Of a stretch of 64,000 nt of DNA, positions 17,741-25,962 are shown piece by piece (position 1 is the stretch's first letter; each line of letters opens with the position of its first letter). The notes beneath the pieces were generated by a model. The model saw only the letters and a list, made by a program, of their open reading frames with translations. It searched no databases and was not told where the DNA came from. Position numbers and translations under genes: made by a program. Source of the DNA: Bacteroidia bacterium (lineage in GTDB: Bacteria > Bacteroidota > Bacteroidia > Flavobacteriales > Flavobacteriaceae); the NCBI GenBank assembly GCA_030430535.1, contig JAUIKY010000005.1:104632-168631 (forward strand), written 5' to 3'.

Positions 17741-18236
17741 AATTATGTGTATTAGTCAATTTTTCTCTTATTGTTTTTCTTGCTCTCGATAGCGCCACGC
17801 GTACTGCTGTTTGGTTCATATCGAGCATTTTTGCAATCTCATCGTAATCGTACTCCTCAACATCCCTTAACTGAATAATCATCCGTTGTTGTTCGGGCAA
17901 TGCTTCAATAATTCTGCCCACCCAATTTACGCTATCGTTCAGCTCAACCTGTTTTTGCAATGCCGTTTGGTTGTCTTCGTAATTACTGTGCACCAATTTT
18001 AAATTTTGTGCTTGTTTCGATTTTAATTTGTCAAAACAGTAATTCTTGGTCATGGTCATCGAAAAAGCTTCAACATTTTTATACTCCTGAATCTTTTTCT
18101 TGTTGTTCCATAATTTCAAAAGCACTTCCTGCGTGGCATCTTCGGCCTCTTCGGTCGATACCAATAGCCGTTTTGCTAAACGGAACACCTTATCTTTAAA
18201 AGGCATTACAATATTTAAAAACTCGGTTTGAGTCAT
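17727..18236 (-). CDS. ECF RNA polymerase sigma factor
   Basis: A 169-residue sigma-70-family factor of the extracytoplasmic-function type. Region 2 is at residues 10-75 (A-E-D-A-T-Q-E-V-L-L-K-L-W, Y-K-N-V-E-A-F). Region 4 is at residues 110-160, with L-P-E-Q-Q-R-M-I-I-Q-L-R-D-V-E-E-Y-D-Y-D-E-I-A and a helix-turn-helix that ends V-R-V-A-L-S-R-A-R-K-T-I-R. It starts the operon. The sigma gene overlaps the next gene, and the two DUF4252 genes behind it are the probable main targets or sensors. Confidence 0.93.
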   Translation of the reverse strand: MTQTEFLNIVMPFKDKVFRLAKRLLVSTEEAEDATQEVLLKLWNNKKKIQEYKNVEAFSMTMTKNYCFDKLKSKQAQNLKLVHSNYEDNQTALQKQVELNDSVNWVGRIIEALPEQQRMIIQLRDVEEYDYDEIAKMLDMNQTAVRVALSRARKTIREKLTNTHNYGIK

Positions 18237-18377
18237 TTTGGTTTGGTTTAAAAACAGCTTGGTTATTGCTATTTGATATTACGACGATGCAGTTTCAATT
18301 TTGTTACAAAAGTTTTTTAATAAGCAATAATGTAAGTAATTTTAGGGTTTTATAGACTATACCCTTTAAATTGTTAC

Positions 18378-19856
18378 ATGAAAAATTTAAAAGCCCTAAT
18401 TTTACTTTTAGCCGTTTCGTTTGTTTCCGTTAGCTGTTTTGAAGACCATGACGACATCCCCGTTTCTACGGAAGAGATAAACGACTTTGTTTGGAAAGGC
18501 ATGAACCTGTTTTACCTTTATAAGGCCGATGTGCCCAACCTGGCCGACGAACGTTTTTCGAGCGAGGCTGAGTACAATGACTATTTAAACAACTTCCAGT
18601 GGCCCGAAAATTTATTTGAAAGTTTAATTTACAATCGGGAAACCGTTGACCGTTTTAGTTGGATTGTTGACGACTACATTGCGTTAGAACAATTTTTTGA
18701 CGGCGTAGTAACCAGCAACGGGATGGAATACCAATTATTCCGATTTTCATCGACCGATACCAATCGCTACGGCGTGGTAACCCATGTTTTGCCCAATACT
18801 AGCGCCGAAACACAAGGTGTAAAACGGGGTGATATTTTTTATGGCATAGACGGCAACCAGCTAACAGCAAGTAACGCTTCCCAACTTTTAAACCAAGACA
18901 GCTATACCATCAACTTAGGAAGCTACGACACCAATGGTACGGAAGAGCTAAGCGACGATTCTATTAACCCAACCACAGGAACCATAAGCTTAAACAAAAT
19001 TCAATACACCGAAAACCCTATCTTGGTAAGCGATGTTTTAAACGTAAACGGTACCAAAATTGCTTATTTAATGTACAACGGCTTTACGGGTACCGAACAG
19101 TTCAATAGAGAATTAAACTCCACTTTTGGTAATTTTAAAAGCCAAGGTGCTACTGAACTGGTATTAGATTTGCGCTACAACCCAGGGGGTTCGGTTTATA
19201 CCGCAATCATGCTTGGCAGCTTGGTAACTGGACAGTTTACTGGTGACATTTTCAGTACGGAACAATGGAACGCCGAATTTCAAGAGGCCTTTGAAAATGA
19301 AGACCCCGAATTGCTCATCAACCGATTTATCGACAAAAATGATGGCACCCCACTCAATAGCCTTAACCTATCCAAAGTATATATTTTAACTTCAGGCAGG
19401 AGTGCTTCAGCAAGCGAATTGGTTATCAACTCATTACGACCTTACATTGAAGTGATTCAAATTGGAACTTCCACAGCCGGAAAATACCAGGCTTCAACCA
19501 CACTATACGACTCCCCTAATTTTAGACGAGAAGGTGTTAACCCTAACCACACTTACGCCATGCAACCCTTAATTTTTAAATCGGCCAACGTAAATGGGGA
19601 AAGTGATTATTTTGATGGCCTTTCGCCTAATATCACCCTTGGCGAACAAATTAATGATATGGGCATTTTGGGCGATGAAAATGAACCACTTTTGGCCGAG
19701 GCCATAGCGAATATAACGGGGAGCAGTCGTTCACAAAACCAAAAAACGGAGTATTTGGAAATCACGAATGGTAGCGAAGATTTCATGCCGTTTGAAAAAG
19801 GGATGTACATTGAAAAAGATATTTCCAAATTCTCAAATCAACCTACTTTTGAATAA
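18378..19856 (+). CDS. S41-family serine peptidase (C-terminal-processing protease-like), lipoprotein
   Basis: A 492-residue protein with a lipoprotein signal (lipobox V-S-V-S-C, cysteine 20). An N-terminal helical part is followed by a PDZ-like domain (G-V-K-R-G-D-I-F-Y-G-I-D-G, about residues 147-190). The S41 catalytic core follows: L-V-L-D-L-R-Y-N-P-G-G-S near 260, T-S-G-R-S-A-S-A-S-E-L (338-348) with the nucleophile serine, and G-T-S-T-A-G-K with the general-base lysine K369. The divergent neighbour is the ECF operon. The PP-loop ATPase gene overlaps its 3' end. It probably trims cell-envelope proteins. Confidence 0.92.
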   Translation: MKNLKALILLLAVSFVSVSCFEDHDDIPVSTEEINDFVWKGMNLFYLYKADVPNLADERFSSEAEYNDYLNNFQWPENLFESLIYNRETVDRFSWIVDDYIALEQFFDGVVTSNGMEYQLFRFSSTDTNRYGVVTHVLPNTSAETQGVKRGDIFYGIDGNQLTASNASQLLNQDSYTINLGSYDTNGTEELSDDSINPTTGTISLNKIQYTENPILVSDVLNVNGTKIAYLMYNGFTGTEQFNRELNSTFGNFKSQGATELVLDLRYNPGGSVYTAIMLGSLVTGQFTGDIFSTEQWNAEFQEAFENEDPELLINRFIDKNDGTPLNSLNLSKVYILTSGRSASASELVINSLRPYIEVIQIGTSTAGKYQASTTLYDSPNFRREGVNPNHTYAMQPLIFKSANVNGESDYFDGLSPNITLGEQINDMGILGDENEPLLAEAIANITGSSRSQNQKTEYLEITNGSEDFMPFEKGMYIEKDISKFSNQPTFE

Positions 19857-20562
19857 ACACAAAACCTATTTCAACTGGAGCTCTGGCAAAGATTCGGCTA
19901 TCGCGCTTTATTATTTACTTCAGAGTGAAAACTTTTCAGTTGAAAAACTGGTTACCACGGTAAACAGTCATTACAATCGGGTATCGATGCACGGCCTTCG
20001 GAATGAATTGCTCGTAGCACAAACCAACGCCATAAACATTCCCGCCAGTTTAATCGAACTGCCCGAAATGCCAAGTATGGAAGTTTACGAGCAAAAAATG
20101 ACCGAAACCATTTCCCAACTAAAAAGTGAAGGCTTTACCCACGCCGCCTTTGGCGATATCTTTTTGGAAGATTTAAAAGCGTACCGCGAAAATCAATTGG
20201 AAAAAGCAGGCATAAAAACCGTGTTCCCCATTTGGAAAAAAGATACCAAAGCACTGTTAACCGAGTTTTTGGATTTAGGTTTTAAAACCATTGTCGTTTG
20301 TGCTAACTCAAAATATTTTGGCGAAGACTTTGTCGGAACTATAATCGACAAACATTTTATTGAAAACCTGCCCGAAGGGGTGGATGCCTGCGGTGAAAAC
20401 GGAGAATTCCACACCTTTTGTTTCGACGGACCTATTTTCAATAATCCTGTTGAATTTACTATAGGCGAAAAAGTATATCGTGAATACGATAATCCCAATA
20501 CGGACGATTCCATCTGTAAATCTGAAAAATATGGGGTTTGGTATTGCGATTTGATTCCATAA
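19849..20562 (+). CDS. PP-loop ATP-pyrophosphatase (diphthine--ammonia ligase-like, COG2102 type)
   Basis: About 237 residues from a TTG start at 19849, which overlaps the stop of the S41 gene (TTGAATAA); a longer in-frame start at 19768 lies deep in the S41 gene and is less likely. The chosen start gives the normal N-terminus K-T-Y-F-N-W-S-S-G-K-D-S-A, the PP-loop S-S-G-K-D-S that binds ATP. The rest (G-D-I-F-L-E-D-L-K-A-Y-R and C-G-E-N-G-E-F-H-T-F) matches the diphthine amidating enzyme Dph6 family. Bacteria make no diphthamide, so the true substrate differs and is unknown. It converges on the B12 receptor gene. Confidence 0.85.
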   Translation: MNKHKTYFNWSSGKDSAIALYYLLQSENFSVEKLVTTVNSHYNRVSMHGLRNELLVAQTNAINIPASLIELPEMPSMEVYEQKMTETISQLKSEGFTHAAFGDIFLEDLKAYRENQLEKAGIKTVFPIWKKDTKALLTEFLDLGFKTIVVCANSKYFGEDFVGTIIDKHFIENLPEGVDACGENGEFHTFCFDGPIFNNPVEFTIGEKVYREYDNPNTDDSICKSEKYGVWYCDLIP

Positions 20563-20564
20563 AA

Positions 20565-20588
20565 AATGCCTCCAAAAGCGGAGGCATT
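20565..20588 (-). terminator. terminator of btuB-like gene, between two converging genes
   Basis: AATGCCTCC at 20565-20573 pairs exactly with GGAGGCATT at 20580-20588. Reading the minus strand, a run of six T follows. It sits 32 nt past the btuB-like stop. On the plus strand only TTT follows, so it is a weaker stop for the PP-loop gene. Confidence 0.75.
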
Positions 20589-20619
20589 TAAACTAAGTGG
20601 TTAAGACTGGAGAAAATAT

Positions 20620-22500
20620 TTATTGCAAATTGATGTTCAATCCCCAATTTACGTTTCGCCCTTTGGTTGTATAGCCTAGAATTTCAAAATAATCTTCATT
20701 CAATAAATTGGTAACACTTGCAAAAAGCTTTACTTTATTCTCTATCAGTTTTTGACTGAAATACAAATCCAATAACGAATAGCTACTCAACTCTTCATCC
20801 ATAAACGTTGAAAAATTGGTATCGGTTCTACTACCTACAAATTGATAGTTTATTGATGCGTAACTGTTTTTGCAAAAACTATAGCCAAGTCCGGCATTTA
20901 CTTTATGCTTAGGTACTCTTAAACGCACGCCGTCCTTTAATTCCGTAAAGGTATAATTGGCATTAAATTGCAAACTTTTAATAAGCTCTATTTCCGCTTC
21001 GGCTTCAAACCCATGAACCGTGGCATCGGCAGTAGCATTTTCATACCCTGTGGTATAAATAATAGTATTTTCTTCTTTTCTGTTGAAATACAATCCGCTT
21101 AAACGGATACCATTTTTTGTATTGAACTCTAAACCACCTTCAATGGTTTTATTTTCCTCGGGCTCCAAATCTGGATTCGCGCCAAAATACCCAAATAGCT
21201 GCGACAAATTAGGCGCAATAAATGAAGTAGCGTACGAACCAAATAGTTTGGCATACCCTTCATTTATGGCTAGACTGTACGATGGATTTATGCTGTAAAC
21301 AAAATGCGAACCGTATTCGCTGTGGTTGTTCAACCTTCCGCCAGCGTTAATATTCAACCCAAAATCGGATACATAAACCACGTTTAAATACGGGTCTGTG
21401 TTACTGAAACTTTCTTCGTTGACAAACAAGCTATTGTATTTGCCGTAGTTTAAACCAACCACGGTATGGAATTGCCCATTAAAAACATATTTATGAAAAG
21501 CATCAACCAAATAAGTTTCGCCCTCATTTTCTGAAGTAGAGCCAGACCCAGAAATAGTTTTACGGTCTATTTTGGTGTATGCCGCGTCTACCTGAAAACT
21601 TCCGTTTTCATAGTTGAATTTTGGCGATACCCCTACCCTTTTTTGTTTCGATACGTACTGGTCGTCTGTATCGGCCAAGGTATACGTTGGCGCTGGAAAA
21701 CCATCAATATCGGTCTTTAAATCATCATAACTTGCAAATGCACTAATCTCAAAGGCATCATTAAATTCATATCCCAATTTTAAACGGGTATTGTAACGTG
21801 AAAACGGATCTTTTTCTGGATTTTCAGATTTTGCTGCAGAGAGTCCGTCCACATATTTATTTCCAAAGCTGGCCACATACGTAAGTTTGTTTAAACTTCC
21901 GTTAACCGACACACTATTTGTAAAATTAGCACCGTTGTAGTTTTGATCGTCTTGGCTTTGGTTGGTGCCCACTACGGTCAAAAAATTCCCTGAAATGGTA
22001 TTTTTTGAAGCCTTTTTCGTGCTAATGTTTATCACCGCAGTGGCCGCTGCGTTTCCGTAAAGTGTACTAGCCGAACCTTTTATAATTTCAATACTTTCAA
22101 CCGTGTTCAAATCCAATAAGCGTAAATCGAAGTCGTTGGCCACAATAGATGGATCGTTTACCTGCACGCCATCAATCAACACCAATACTTGGCGGTTGTT
22201 ACCGCCACGAATGTAGTTTCCTAAATTCTGTCCCTCAACACTTCGGCTGCCGTTAATTTCAATACCACTTTTGGTATTAATTAATTCTGCCAACGAACGG
22301 CCTTGATTACGTTCAATTTCTTCTTTTGAAATTTTAATAACCGTTTTACCTGAATGTTCTCTCTTCAATTCAAAGCGCGAATCGGCAACAACCACCTCAT
22401 CCAGTTGCTGCACTTTTGTAGTTGTGGCTTGATTTTGTGCCCAACCAAAAACAGACATACCCAAACACAGTACACCTAAAACTCTTGTTTTTTTGTTCAT
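20620..22500 (-). CDS. btuB: TonB-dependent vitamin B12 receptor, BtuB-like
   Basis: A 626-residue outer-membrane receptor: signal peptide (first 21 residues, ends W-A-Q), TonB-box-like L-D-E-V-V-V (about 33), plug domain with I-R-G-G-N-N-R-Q-V-L-V-L-I-D-G-V-Q-V-N-D and I-E-I-I-K-G-S-A-S-T-L-Y-G-N-A-A, then a 22-strand barrel ending in aromatic strands. The plug lacks an N-terminal carboxypeptidase-like or STN domain, as is normal for BtuB. The cobalamin riboswitch in its leader and the divergent BtuFCD-like ABC genes make vitamin B12 (or another corrinoid) the most likely ligand. The barrel itself does not prove it. Confidence 0.9.
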   Translation of the reverse strand: MNKKTRVLGVLCLGMSVFGWAQNQATTTKVQQLDEVVVADSRFELKREHSGKTVIKISKEEIERNQGRSLAELINTKSGIEINGSRSVEGQNLGNYIRGGNNRQVLVLIDGVQVNDPSIVANDFDLRLLDLNTVESIEIIKGSASTLYGNAAATAVINISTKKASKNTISGNFLTVVGTNQSQDDQNYNGANFTNSVSVNGSLNKLTYVASFGNKYVDGLSAAKSENPEKDPFSRYNTRLKLGYEFNDAFEISAFASYDDLKTDIDGFPAPTYTLADTDDQYVSKQKRVGVSPKFNYENGSFQVDAAYTKIDRKTISGSGSTSENEGETYLVDAFHKYVFNGQFHTVVGLNYGKYNSLFVNEESFSNTDPYLNVVYVSDFGLNINAGGRLNNHSEYGSHFVYSINPSYSLAINEGYAKLFGSYATSFIAPNLSQLFGYFGANPDLEPEENKTIEGGLEFNTKNGIRLSGLYFNRKEENTIIYTTGYENATADATVHGFEAEAEIELIKSLQFNANYTFTELKDGVRLRVPKHKVNAGLGYSFCKNSYASINYQFVGSRTDTNFSTFMDEELSSYSLLDLYFSQKLIENKVKLFASVTNLLNEDYFEILGYTTKGRNVNWGLNINLQ

Positions 22501-22583
22501 TTTAAATAAAAAATTACTCGGAATCGCATGGATTTCATACGCAAACTTTTATCCCGAAAGTTCAACTTATTTTGTTTGAAAAT

Positions 22584-22770
22584 TGGCAGGTCTCCTGACT
22601 TGTTTTATGCTATTTCACCTTCCCAGCTACAAGCCAGTGGTTTTGAAGTAAACAGCATCCTCATAAGAGGTACCGAAACGAGTTCGGCATAAACCTACAG
22701 TTGCGGGAACAGTCCTGGAATTGACTTTTACAGTCGCACCAGATTCCCTTTTAATTGGCGAAGCCATCCC
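22584..22770 (-). promoter_or_regulatory. cobalamin riboswitch (B12 element) in the btuB leader
   Basis: On the minus strand the aptamer shows, in order, the stem TGGCTTCGCCA (about 22756-22766), AAAAGGGAA, GGTGCGACTG, the CCCGCAACTGT core, ACCACTGGCTTGTAGCTGGG with the GGGAAGG join, and the B12 box AGTCAGGAGACCTGCC at 22585-22600. These match the known cobalamin riboswitch consensus in order and spacing. The 3' end lies 84 nt before the btuB ATG, so the switch probably represses btuB when adenosylcobalamin or another corrinoid is plentiful. I see no strong terminator between box and start, which points to control of translation or an unclear platform. Confidence 0.93.
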
Positions 22771-22816
22771 GAAAAAATTATTTTTCTTTGTGGCGTAGCC
22801 AAACCAAAATTCGCCG

Positions 22817-22824
22817 CAAAAGTA
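22817..22824 (-). promoter_or_regulatory. -7 element for the btuB transcript
   Basis: TACTTTTG on the minus strand, just upstream of the riboswitch, with predicted transcription start near 22810. It would give a leader that carries the whole aptamer. No clear -33 element. The divergent -7 for the ABC operon is 45 nt away. Confidence 0.5.
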
Positions 22825-22867
22825 AACATTCCCTTTTTAATCTTTACCCTAAAACTGGAAATAATAT

Positions 22868-22875
22868 TACTTTTG
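22868..22875 (+). promoter_or_regulatory. -7 element for the btuF-btuC-btuD operon
   Basis: TACTTTTG on the plus strand, 21 nt before the TTG start at 22896. This short leader cannot hold a riboswitch, so the ABC operon is not under the same aptamer. No clear -33 element. Confidence 0.5.
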
Positions 22876-22895
22876 ACGTAACCAAAAACCAGATT

Positions 22896-24041
22896 TTGAA
22901 GAAACTCCTTTTTATATTTTGTTCGCTTTTAATTGTTTCTTGTAAAAATGAATCATCAAAAAAAACAGTTAAAACCCTAACGGGAACAACCCTAAAATTA
23001 AACTATGCCAAAGGTTTTTCGGTTGAAGACTTTAAAACGCACAAAATTATCAACATTGAAAAACCCTGGCCAGAAGCCGAAAAAAATTACCGATTTGCTT
23101 TGTTGAAACCTGGCTATGATGCCGAATTTTGGTCTTTGGAAAAATCACGGTTTGACGGCACCATTGAACTCCCCATTAAAAAAATAGTGGTGACTTCAAC
23201 CACTCATCTTCCTGCTTTGGAGCAACTGAATGAAACCGAAACTTTAGTCGGTTTCCCCGGAACGGATTATATTTCATCGGAAACCTTCAGAAATCGTGTT
23301 GATAACCAAAAAATAAGGGAACTGGGAAAAAACGAGGGCATCAATACCGAGGTTTTACTGGAGCTGAACCCCGATGTGGTGGTTGGTTTTGGTATTGATG
23401 GCAACAACCGTTCTTTGGAAACTATAAAAAAATCGGGCATTCCCGTTATGTTTAATGGTGATTGGGTTGAAGAATCGCCGTTGGCTAAGGCTGAATGGAT
23501 AAAGTTTTTCGGGGCGCTTTTTAATAAAGAAAAAGCGGCCGATTCCATTTTCAGCCATATTGAAAACAATTATTTAGAAGCCAAAAAGTTAGCTGCAAAT
23601 ATTAAAAACAAACCCACCGTATTGAGTGGCGCCATGCACGGCGATGTGTGGTATTTGCCCAACGGCACCAGCACCGAAGCCCAACTTTTTGAAGATGCCG
23701 GACTGGATTATCTATGGAAAGATTCCAAAGGTACGGGCAGTTTAAAACTTAATTTTGAATCGGTTTTCGTAAAAGCCAAAAATGCAGATATTTGGTTAAA
23801 CCCTTCGAATTATACCAGTTTACAAACCTTAAAAAACGGCAGCGAACAACACAGCATGTTTTCAGCTTTTAAAAATAAAAATGTCTTTACCGTAACCAAT
23901 ACCACTGGCCAATCGGGTGGCGTTATGTATTTCGAACTGGGGTTAACCAGACCCGATTTGGTACTAAAAGACCTAGTTAAAATCGGTCACCCTGAACTGC
24001 TGCCAAACCACCATTTATTCTTTTTTAAAAAATTACCATAA
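22896..24041 (+). CDS. btuF: ABC transporter substrate-binding lipoprotein, BtuF-like
   Basis: About 381 residues from a TTG start at 22896 (L-K-K-L-L-F-I-F-C-S-L-L-I-V-S-C, acylated cysteine 16). This gives a proper lipoprotein signal, whereas the open frame upstream runs through the promoter and riboswitch zone and is not coding. The body is a class III (helical-backbone) periplasmic-binding fold: V-V-T-S-T-T-H-L-P-A-L-E-Q-L near residue 85, P-D-V-V-V-G-F-G near 150, G-T-S-T-E-A-Q-L-F-E-D-A-G near 255. Such folds bind corrinoids, haem or siderophores. The first gene of a three-gene ABC operon divergent from btuB, so a corrinoid carrier is the best reading. Confidence 0.88.
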   Translation: MKKLLFIFCSLLIVSCKNESSKKTVKTLTGTTLKLNYAKGFSVEDFKTHKIINIEKPWPEAEKNYRFALLKPGYDAEFWSLEKSRFDGTIELPIKKIVVTSTTHLPALEQLNETETLVGFPGTDYISSETFRNRVDNQKIRELGKNEGINTEVLLELNPDVVVGFGIDGNNRSLETIKKSGIPVMFNGDWVEESPLAKAEWIKFFGALFNKEKAADSIFSHIENNYLEAKKLAANIKNKPTVLSGAMHGDVWYLPNGTSTEAQLFEDAGLDYLWKDSKGTGSLKLNFESVFVKAKNADIWLNPSNYTSLQTLKNGSEQHSMFSAFKNKNVFTVTNTTGQSGGVMYFELGLTRPDLVLKDLVKIGHPELLPNHHLFFFKKLP

Positions 24042-25073
24042 TTGCCTAATTCAACCACATACCGGCTTTCATTTTTAGTATTGATACTATTACTTTTGGT
24101 ATGCTTTTTTGCGAATATCAGTTTGGGGTCGGTCTCCATTCCGTTTAAGGATACTTTCAACAGCCTAATGGGAAGTCCCACCGAAAAGGAGAGTTGGCAA
24201 CATATTGTTATAAACTACCGATTCCCCAAAGCTATTACCGCCATTATCGTGGGGTCGGGCTTGGGTATTTCTGGCCTGTTGATGCAAACCCTTTTTAGAA
24301 ACCCCTTAGCCGGGCCTTTTGTTTTGGGCATCAGTTCTGGGGCTAGTTTAGGCGTGGCTTTGGTTATTCTCGGCTCCAGTATTTTTGGTGGTGTTTTTGC
24401 GGCACTTTTTATCTCTAAATGGGGCATTGTTATCGCAGCCAGTTTGGGCAGTTTTTTAGTATTATTGGCGGTTTTGGCGGTTTCTATTAAAGTGCGCGAT
24501 ACCATGGCCATTTTAATAATTGGCTTAATGTTCGCAAGTATTACGGCAGCTATTGTTAGTGTGCTTTCATATTTTGGCTCGGCCGAACAACTGCAACAGT
24601 ATATTTTTTGGGGCTTTGGTAGCTTAGGAAATTTGTCTTGGGAAGATTTACTTATCCTCTCAGCCATTTATATCGTTGGAATACTTCTGAGCATCATTTC
24701 CATAAAATCGCTAAACTCATTACTTTTGGGGGAAAATTACGCTAAAAGTTTAGGATTGGAGATCAAAAAGAGTAGGTTGCTCATAATCATAGCCACCAGT
24801 TTGTTGGCCGGTACCATTACTGCGTTTACGGGGCCCATTGCTTTTATCGGGTTGGCCATTCCGCATATCACGCGACAGGTTTTTAATACCGCCAACCATA
24901 AAATTTTGTTGCCCGCCGTATTTTTGTTCGGTGCCATTGTGATGTTGGTTTGCGACAGTATTGCGCAATTACCCAGTAGCGACTTTACTTTACCCATTAA
25001 CGCCATTACGGCCTTAGTTGGTGCGCCCGTTGTGATTTGGTTGTTAACACGAAAACGTAAAATGGTTTTTTAA
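24042..25073 (+). CDS. btuC: ABC transporter permease, FecCD family (BtuC-like)
   Basis: A 343-residue inner-membrane permease with about ten helices. It carries R-F-P-K-A-I-T-A-I-I-V-G-S-G-L-G-I-S-G, F-R-N-P-L-A-G-P-F-V-L-G-I-S-S-G-A-S and the cytoplasmic coupling segment G-P-I-A-F-I-G-L-A-I-P-H-I-T-R, all hallmarks of FecCD/BtuC permeases. The start is a TTG directly after the stop of btuF, giving M-P-N-S-T-T-Y-R-L-S-F. Its stop overlaps the btuD ATG by one base. Two TTG starts in a row suggest low or tuned translation. The specific substrate is inferred from context. Confidence 0.93.
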   Translation: MPNSTTYRLSFLVLILLLLVCFFANISLGSVSIPFKDTFNSLMGSPTEKESWQHIVINYRFPKAITAIIVGSGLGISGLLMQTLFRNPLAGPFVLGISSGASLGVALVILGSSIFGGVFAALFISKWGIVIAASLGSFLVLLAVLAVSIKVRDTMAILIIGLMFASITAAIVSVLSYFGSAEQLQQYIFWGFGSLGNLSWEDLLILSAIYIVGILLSIISIKSLNSLLLGENYAKSLGLEIKKSRLLIIIATSLLAGTITAFTGPIAFIGLAIPHITRQVFNTANHKILLPAVFLFGAIVMLVCDSIAQLPSSDFTLPINAITALVGAPVVIWLLTRKRKMVF

Positions 25074-25867
25074 TGGCAAACAACCAACAACATATCATCC
25101 TAAAAACCGAAAACCTTTCTGTGGGCTACACCTCCAAAAAAGGCAAACAGGTTATCGCTTCAAACATCAATATTGAATTAAAGCAAGGCGAACTGGTGGG
25201 CTTGATTGGTGCTAACGGCATCGGTAAATCTACACTTTTAAGAACCATTACCAACGTACAAAACCCATTAAATGGTTCGATTTTGCTTAATCAAAAAGAC
25301 ATCCACAGCTACAATAGTTTCGATTTGGCCAAAAAATTAAGTTTAGTACTCACCGAACCCGTAGCCTCCAAAAATTTATCGGTTTTCGAATTAGTAGCTC
25401 TGGGCCGACAGCCCTACACGAATTGGATTGGTAATTTATCGAACACCGATTTAAATCAAGTTGAAAACGCATTGAAGCAAACCAACATTGAAGATTTAAA
25501 ACATAAAAAATGTTACGAACTGAGCGATGGGCAATTACAAAAAGTAATGATTGCCCGTGCCTTAGCGCAGGATACCGATTTAATTGTACTCGACGAACCC
25601 ACTACCCATCTTGACATGTACCACAAGGCCTATATTTTAAAACTGCTCCAAAAATTGGCCAAAGACACTGGTAAAGCCATTTTGTTTTCATCGCACGAAA
25701 TCGATTTGGCCATCCAGCTGTGTGATACGTTAATTGTTATGACCAAAAACAATGTATTTAGCGGACAGCCCTGCCAGCTTATTGAAGCCAAGGTTTTTGA
25801 AAATCTGTTTCCTAAAGATTTAATTGCTTTTGATGAAAAAACAGGAACGTTTCGGGTGAAAAAATAA
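25073..25867 (+). CDS. btuD: ABC transporter ATP-binding protein (BtuD-like)
   Basis: A 264-residue ATPase: Walker A G-A-N-G-I-G-K-S-T near residue 45, Q-loop, signature L-S-D-G-Q-L-Q-K (a variant of LSGGQ, usual in siderophore and B12 importers) near 145, Walker B L-I-V-L-D-E-P-T-T-H-L-D near 168 and the switch histidine in S-S-H-E-I near 205. The ATG overlaps the permease stop by one base. It completes the FecBCD-type importer with the two preceding genes and powers passage of the substrate over the inner membrane. Confidence 0.94.
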   Translation: MANNQQHIILKTENLSVGYTSKKGKQVIASNINIELKQGELVGLIGANGIGKSTLLRTITNVQNPLNGSILLNQKDIHSYNSFDLAKKLSLVLTEPVASKNLSVFELVALGRQPYTNWIGNLSNTDLNQVENALKQTNIEDLKHKKCYELSDGQLQKVMIARALAQDTDLIVLDEPTTHLDMYHKAYILKLLQKLAKDTGKAILFSSHEIDLAIQLCDTLIVMTKNNVFSGQPCQLIEAKVFENLFPKDLIAFDEKTGTFRVKK

Positions 25868-25937
25868 AGAATTCCAAAAACCATTTGCCTTAGCCAAATC
25901 TGAACACTCCTCGTTTCTATCTTCTTTTTAAAACGTT

Positions 25938-25945
25938 TATCTTTG
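25938..25945 (+). promoter_or_regulatory. -7 element for rmuC
   Basis: TATCTTTG, a full match to TAnnTTTG, 18 nt before the ATG at 25963. No -33 TTTG at the proper distance. Confidence 0.5.
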
Positions 25946-25962
25946 GTATTATTTTTTTCAAA

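Noticed and set aside
22740..22890. A second riboswitch on the plus strand for the ABC operon
   Set aside because: No B12 box or aptamer core is found on the plus strand after the -7 element at 22868.
22755..22895. Longer N-terminal extension of the BtuF-like gene, beginning M-A-K-P-S-R
   Set aside because: It runs through the B12 riboswitch and both -7 elements. The lipoprotein signal starts at the TTG at 22896.
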